A stretch of 64,000 bases of DNA from Limanda limanda (taxonomy: Eukaryota; Chordata; Actinopteri; Pleuronectiformes; Pleuronectidae): positions 20,351,523 to 20,415,522 of the forward strand of contig NC_083641.1 of NCBI RefSeq assembly GCF_963576545.1, given 5' to 3'. The notes beneath the pieces are model-generated. The model did not search any database, was not told where the DNA came from, and saw nothing but the letters and a program-made list of their open reading frames with translations. The position numbers and the translations under genes are program-made. This document shows positions 60,534 through 64,000 of the stretch, piece after piece. Every line of letters starts with the position of its first letter. The first letter of the stretch is position 1.

Positions 60534-61214
60534 CTGACTGAGTTGTTTGAAGTCAGCTACATATGTGTCATTTCTGAGATGACGTTCATCTCGAAACCAA
60601 ATCAGGGAAGGGGCGAAGGGTGAGATTCACAACAAATGCTTCAAGAAACTGTGAAAACTCATTATTTTTTATGTACTAAGAAAGTTTAGGTGTAAAATAA
60701 CGAGAGTTCAGTGGATGAAGATATTTCTCAGTGTAAACTACAAATGTATTGGATTTGCGTGTCTTATAGTTAATACGATATGTTAGTTATTAATGGAGGT
60801 TATTGTTGCTCAACTCAACATGTATCATGAAAAGTGTGACAGGTTTATGCAAACTGACTAATTGTAAGTTTCTGTTCTTTTTCCTGACTTGTCCTCAGAG
60901 AATGGTTTTATTTTCCATTATTAAATGTTCAAAGTATATGTTCCCACCCGCCTCTCCCTTCTTCAGACTTACAGTACTTAAACTCAAGCAGTGAAACAAT
61001 AACTTTATATAGTATCACATGGAAAATGGCTGTGTAGATTTCTTTGTTCGAATTCTCTGCTGTCGGCTGATGAGTGACTATGACACTGCAGTTGTCCTAC
61101 ACAGAGAACTTTTGCCCTGGGGGGAAAACCAAGCTGAGCTAAGGAGGATTTTGAATGTGTGGAGGAAATCAACTCACTGTGAGATCCAACAAGAGCGGAA
61201 ACATGAACTTGTGA
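60534..61214 (+). pseudogene. Decayed V2R/OlfC relic 4
   Basis: Counterpart of relic 1 with very few differences: exon-1-like part at 60534-60619 with GTGAGA donor, and exon-4-like part from about 61019 encoding ELLPWGENQAELRRIL. It lies between the Ngaro element and receptor E, just as relic 1 lies between A and B. Confidence 0.62.
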
Positions 61215-61527
61215 AGGGAATTATTGATATTTTGTCGAAGTTTGAAAAATACCCTCCACCATGGTTAACACAACAGACCTGAGAAAGGGGATTGGTTGAC
61301 TGCTTCCATCTAGTGGTCATGTCCACAGCTGATTCACAGTTGTGCATTGTTGATGTTTTACTTAAATTTACAGAATATAGGCCACTCTTTCTCCTGAAGA
61401 ATTCACCCTTCACATATGAATATCTTTTTCTTTCAAATAAACCAGATTATTGTCACTATGTAAGAGAGATTGGCCCATTTGAAACATGAATGAAAACATC
61501 AACCTTTTCCCTTCAATGCATAAACTG

Positions 61528-61630
61528 AAGGATCGGCTGTGGCTCAGGAGGTCAAGATGGGTTTGATAACCGTCTCCCTCATTCCACACACGCCAAGGCG
61601 TCATTGGGTTAGACGCTTAACTCGAAATAA
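61528..61630 (+). mobile_element. Degenerate tRNA-type SINE fragment (after relic 4)
   Basis: Same head ('ggatcggctgtggctcagga') and body ('ccaaggcgtcattgggttag') as at 12490, with which it is nearly identical. Confidence 0.5.
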
Positions 61631-62147
61631 TAAAAATCTCATGATTTTTTTTAAGTTGCTGCTGATAATTTCTTATGTACTTGTTAACATTCCAGGCCAG
61701 GAGTTTGCAAACAATGTAACAATAACACTTGATGGCACTGTAACCAGTCTTTATTTTTATTTCAATTACACAACAACTTATATACTATGATGTGCAATGA
61801 TGTGCAATTTTTTTTTTTCCCAAAAGTTCACTTAAACCTGACATGATAGCGTCTCAATTTCATGAGTAGTACTTGATGCCTTTGCTTTGTTATTGTCTTT
61901 AATCTCCTTTGTCATTCATATTATTGTTACAGAATTACGATTTATTGATCTTTCTATTCAAGATAGTTCATGGTGACCGAGAGATGGAAACTCAACATGA
62001 CTGCCACCTTCACAAAAGAAAAATAATTCAAATCCAAGTGCGTGAATTATGAAATCATGTGTATAAATTTGATATTGGCTTTCCCTCCCCCAAATGTCTG
62101 CCCAAGTCCTGATGGGCGGGATGAAACTATAAAGAAAATCCTCCTGC

Positions 62148-62155
62148 ATATAAAA
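62148..62155 (+). promoter_or_regulatory. TATA box upstream of receptor E
   Basis: ATATAAAA lies 34 bp before the ATG, at the same spacing as in B, C and D. A second TATAAAG sits about 20 bp further upstream. Confidence 0.5.
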
Positions 62156-62181
62156 CAAGCACTCCTGCATTAAGATCAGAG

Positions 62182-64000
62182 ATGGGGCTGGAGGGACGGA
62201 CGGCAGTAATGGGGCCATTTCTAGACACATTTTTCTCCTTTCATGGCTTCTCATTGTTGATTATGTTCCCTTCCTCCCTTTTCTCGTCTGAGTCTTCCTC
62301 TCACTCCTCATCCTGTAAGCTAAGGAGGCAGTTTTATCTCAATGGGATAAACAAGCCTGGTGATGTGATTCTGGGTGGGTTGTTTGACGTCCACTCCACC
62401 TCCGTGTTACCTGAGCTGACGTTCACCTCAGAGCCGACTCAGCTCACCTGCCAGGGGCAAGTCTCACACTCCTGCAGAATTCAACAGTTTTATTATATCA
62501 TATCAATTTATATGTAACTTCACAACTGGTTAATTGTGTACGTTTATGTGCTAGCTTTGATCCTCCAGGCTTCAGACATGCCATGACCATGGCCTTTGCT
62601 ATCGAGGAGATAAACAGAAGCGCTGACCTGCTGCCTAATGTGACTCTGGGATACAGTCTGTACGATAACTGTGCCACGCTGGTGATTGGATTGAGTGCTG
62701 CGTTGTCTCTGGCAAGCGGTCGAGAGGAGGACTATCTGCTTCAGGAGGCCTGTGTGGGGCCTCCTCCAGTCCTGGGGATTGTTGGTGATCCCTTCTCAAC
62801 GTTTTCTATCGCCACCTCTGATGTGATGGGTTTATTCAAACTGCCCATTGTAAGTTTCTTTTCAATCTTAGCTTTGCTTTTGATGCTTCATTTGAATGAA
62901 TCTGAAATGTTAAATTGTTTGATTAGGAAATGTGCATTGTATTGCAAGGCCTTTTTTGATTTTAATGAATTATTAAATTAGTTCTGCTGACTTGTATGAA
63001 AAGCAATTGCTGTATGGATACCATATGTTGCTGTTTTTTAACAGGTGAGTTATTTTGCCACATGTTCCTGCCTGAGTGACCGTCAAAGATTCCCGTCCTT
63101 CTTCAGAACAATACCAAGTGATGCTTTTCAGGTGAAACTCTATCTACAGATAAAAAAATCAAATTATGGCTCACAGGAAGTTGTTTGCAGATCAGAGATG
63201 TCCCCTGGATTTTGCCTCAGACACAATACTGGATTTAAATGAAAGAGCACCATAAGAATATTTAACTGAGAGACATGAATCTTTGCACTCATCCCTCCCT
63301 CTGTTCACTTAGGTGCGTGCCATGATTCAGATACTCCAACATTTTGGCTGGACGTGGGCAGGCCTGCTGGTCAGTGATGATGACTACGGACTCCACGTTT
63401 CCAGATCTTTTCAGTCTCACTTTGCTGTGTCCGGTGGAGGTTGTCTGGCCTACACAGAGATCCTACCCTGGAGTGACGACCCAGTCAAACTCGGGAGGAT
63501 TGTGGAGGTGATGAAGAAATCCACAGCTCGTGTGGTCATCGTGTTTGCACATCAGATCCACGTGATAAAGTTAATGAAAGAGGTATTTACTTATCTAACT
63601 CTTGTGGTGACTTAAGATTTGAGAGTCAACCTCATTTTAATTTGTTTACGTGTCTCTTACTAAGTGTATTTCACTGGTCTGAGTTTTGTATTTTCTATAT
63701 TATATATCTATATAATTGTTCTGTGCTACAAAGTAAATTAAAGCTGTTGCACATAAGTCTGAAAAAAATATATTCAGTATAATGCAATGCACAGGTGGTG
63801 AGGCAGAATGTGACAGGCCTGCAGTGGATGGCCAGTGAAGCCTGGACATCAGCTGCTGTGCTGCAGTCCCCCAACCTCATGCCGTACCTGGGCGGAACAC
63901 TGGGCATCGCCATCCGTCGGGGAGAAATACCAGGACTCAGGGACTTCCTGTTACACATCCGTCCTGACAGAGAAGACAACACTAACAATGGAAATAGCAT
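62182..64000 (+). CDS. OlfC/V2R class C olfactory receptor E (5' part, cut by window end)
   Basis: Exons 62182-62456, 62555-62849, 63045-63131, 63313-63582 and 63795 to the window end follow the exon plan of B and are open throughout. Exon 5 should end one base beyond the window. They encode the signal peptide and the first two thirds of the Venus flytrap ([43 protein letters not shown]). Like B, it uses a GC donor (GCAAGT) after exon 1, and its upstream region matches that of B. Several ligand-domain substitutions distinguish it from B (for example [15 protein letters not shown]). Whether the cysteine-rich and seven-helix parts are intact cannot be judged here. Confidence 0.85.

Overview
The window is vertebrate nuclear DNA, almost certainly from a teleost fish. 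It is AT-rich, intron-rich and full of teleost-type repeats. Its genes form a tandem cluster of class C olfactory GPCRs (OlfC, the fish vomeronasal type-2 receptors or V2Rs; automated pipelines often label these 'extracellular calcium-sensing receptor-like'). No bacterial, operon or CRISPR features are present.

Layout. Seven receptor loci are visible. Five are on the + strand and belong to one subfamily: A 1-4165 (pseudogene), B 13163-17896 (open, 889 codons), C 28329-32493 (pseudogene), D 47201-51349 (one nonsense codon) and E 62182-64000 (open so far, cut by the window edge). Two are on the - strand and belong to a second subfamily: F 27103-22099 and G 45972-41098 (both open, 861 codons). 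F/C and G/D form head-to-head pairs about 1.23 kb apart, and the two pairs are copies of one duplicated unit. A with its 3' flank is a near copy of C with its flank, 28.3 kb away. B and its 5' flank match E. Between loci lie four copies of an older, decayed + strand receptor relic, each followed by a degenerate tRNA-type SINE.

Mobile DNA. The A and C flanks each carry a hAT-like element nested inside another, both with 8-bp target duplications; the inner one holds a possible three-exon minus-strand gene. Probable solo LTRs with 5-bp duplications lie at 10679-11021 and inside an intron of B (16398-16681). An 803-bp insertion downstream of B carries an antisense 18S rRNA/ITS1 fragment. Between D and E sits a complete Ngaro-type tyrosine-recombinase retrotransposon (52433-59185) with split direct repeats (A1 / B1-A2-B2), a gag with an apparent 109-bp intron, a damaged RT/RNase H, an open recombinase and an internal 80-bp hairpin-containing satellite. 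The paralogous empty site is present downstream of B.

Biology. The receptors should act at the surface of microvillous olfactory neurons, each with a Venus-flytrap ligand domain, a cysteine-rich linker and seven membrane helices. Both subfamilies split what is one large ligand-domain exon in canonical V2R genes, but at entirely different places, which suggests independent intron gain. Identity and age statements come from reading by eye, not from alignments.
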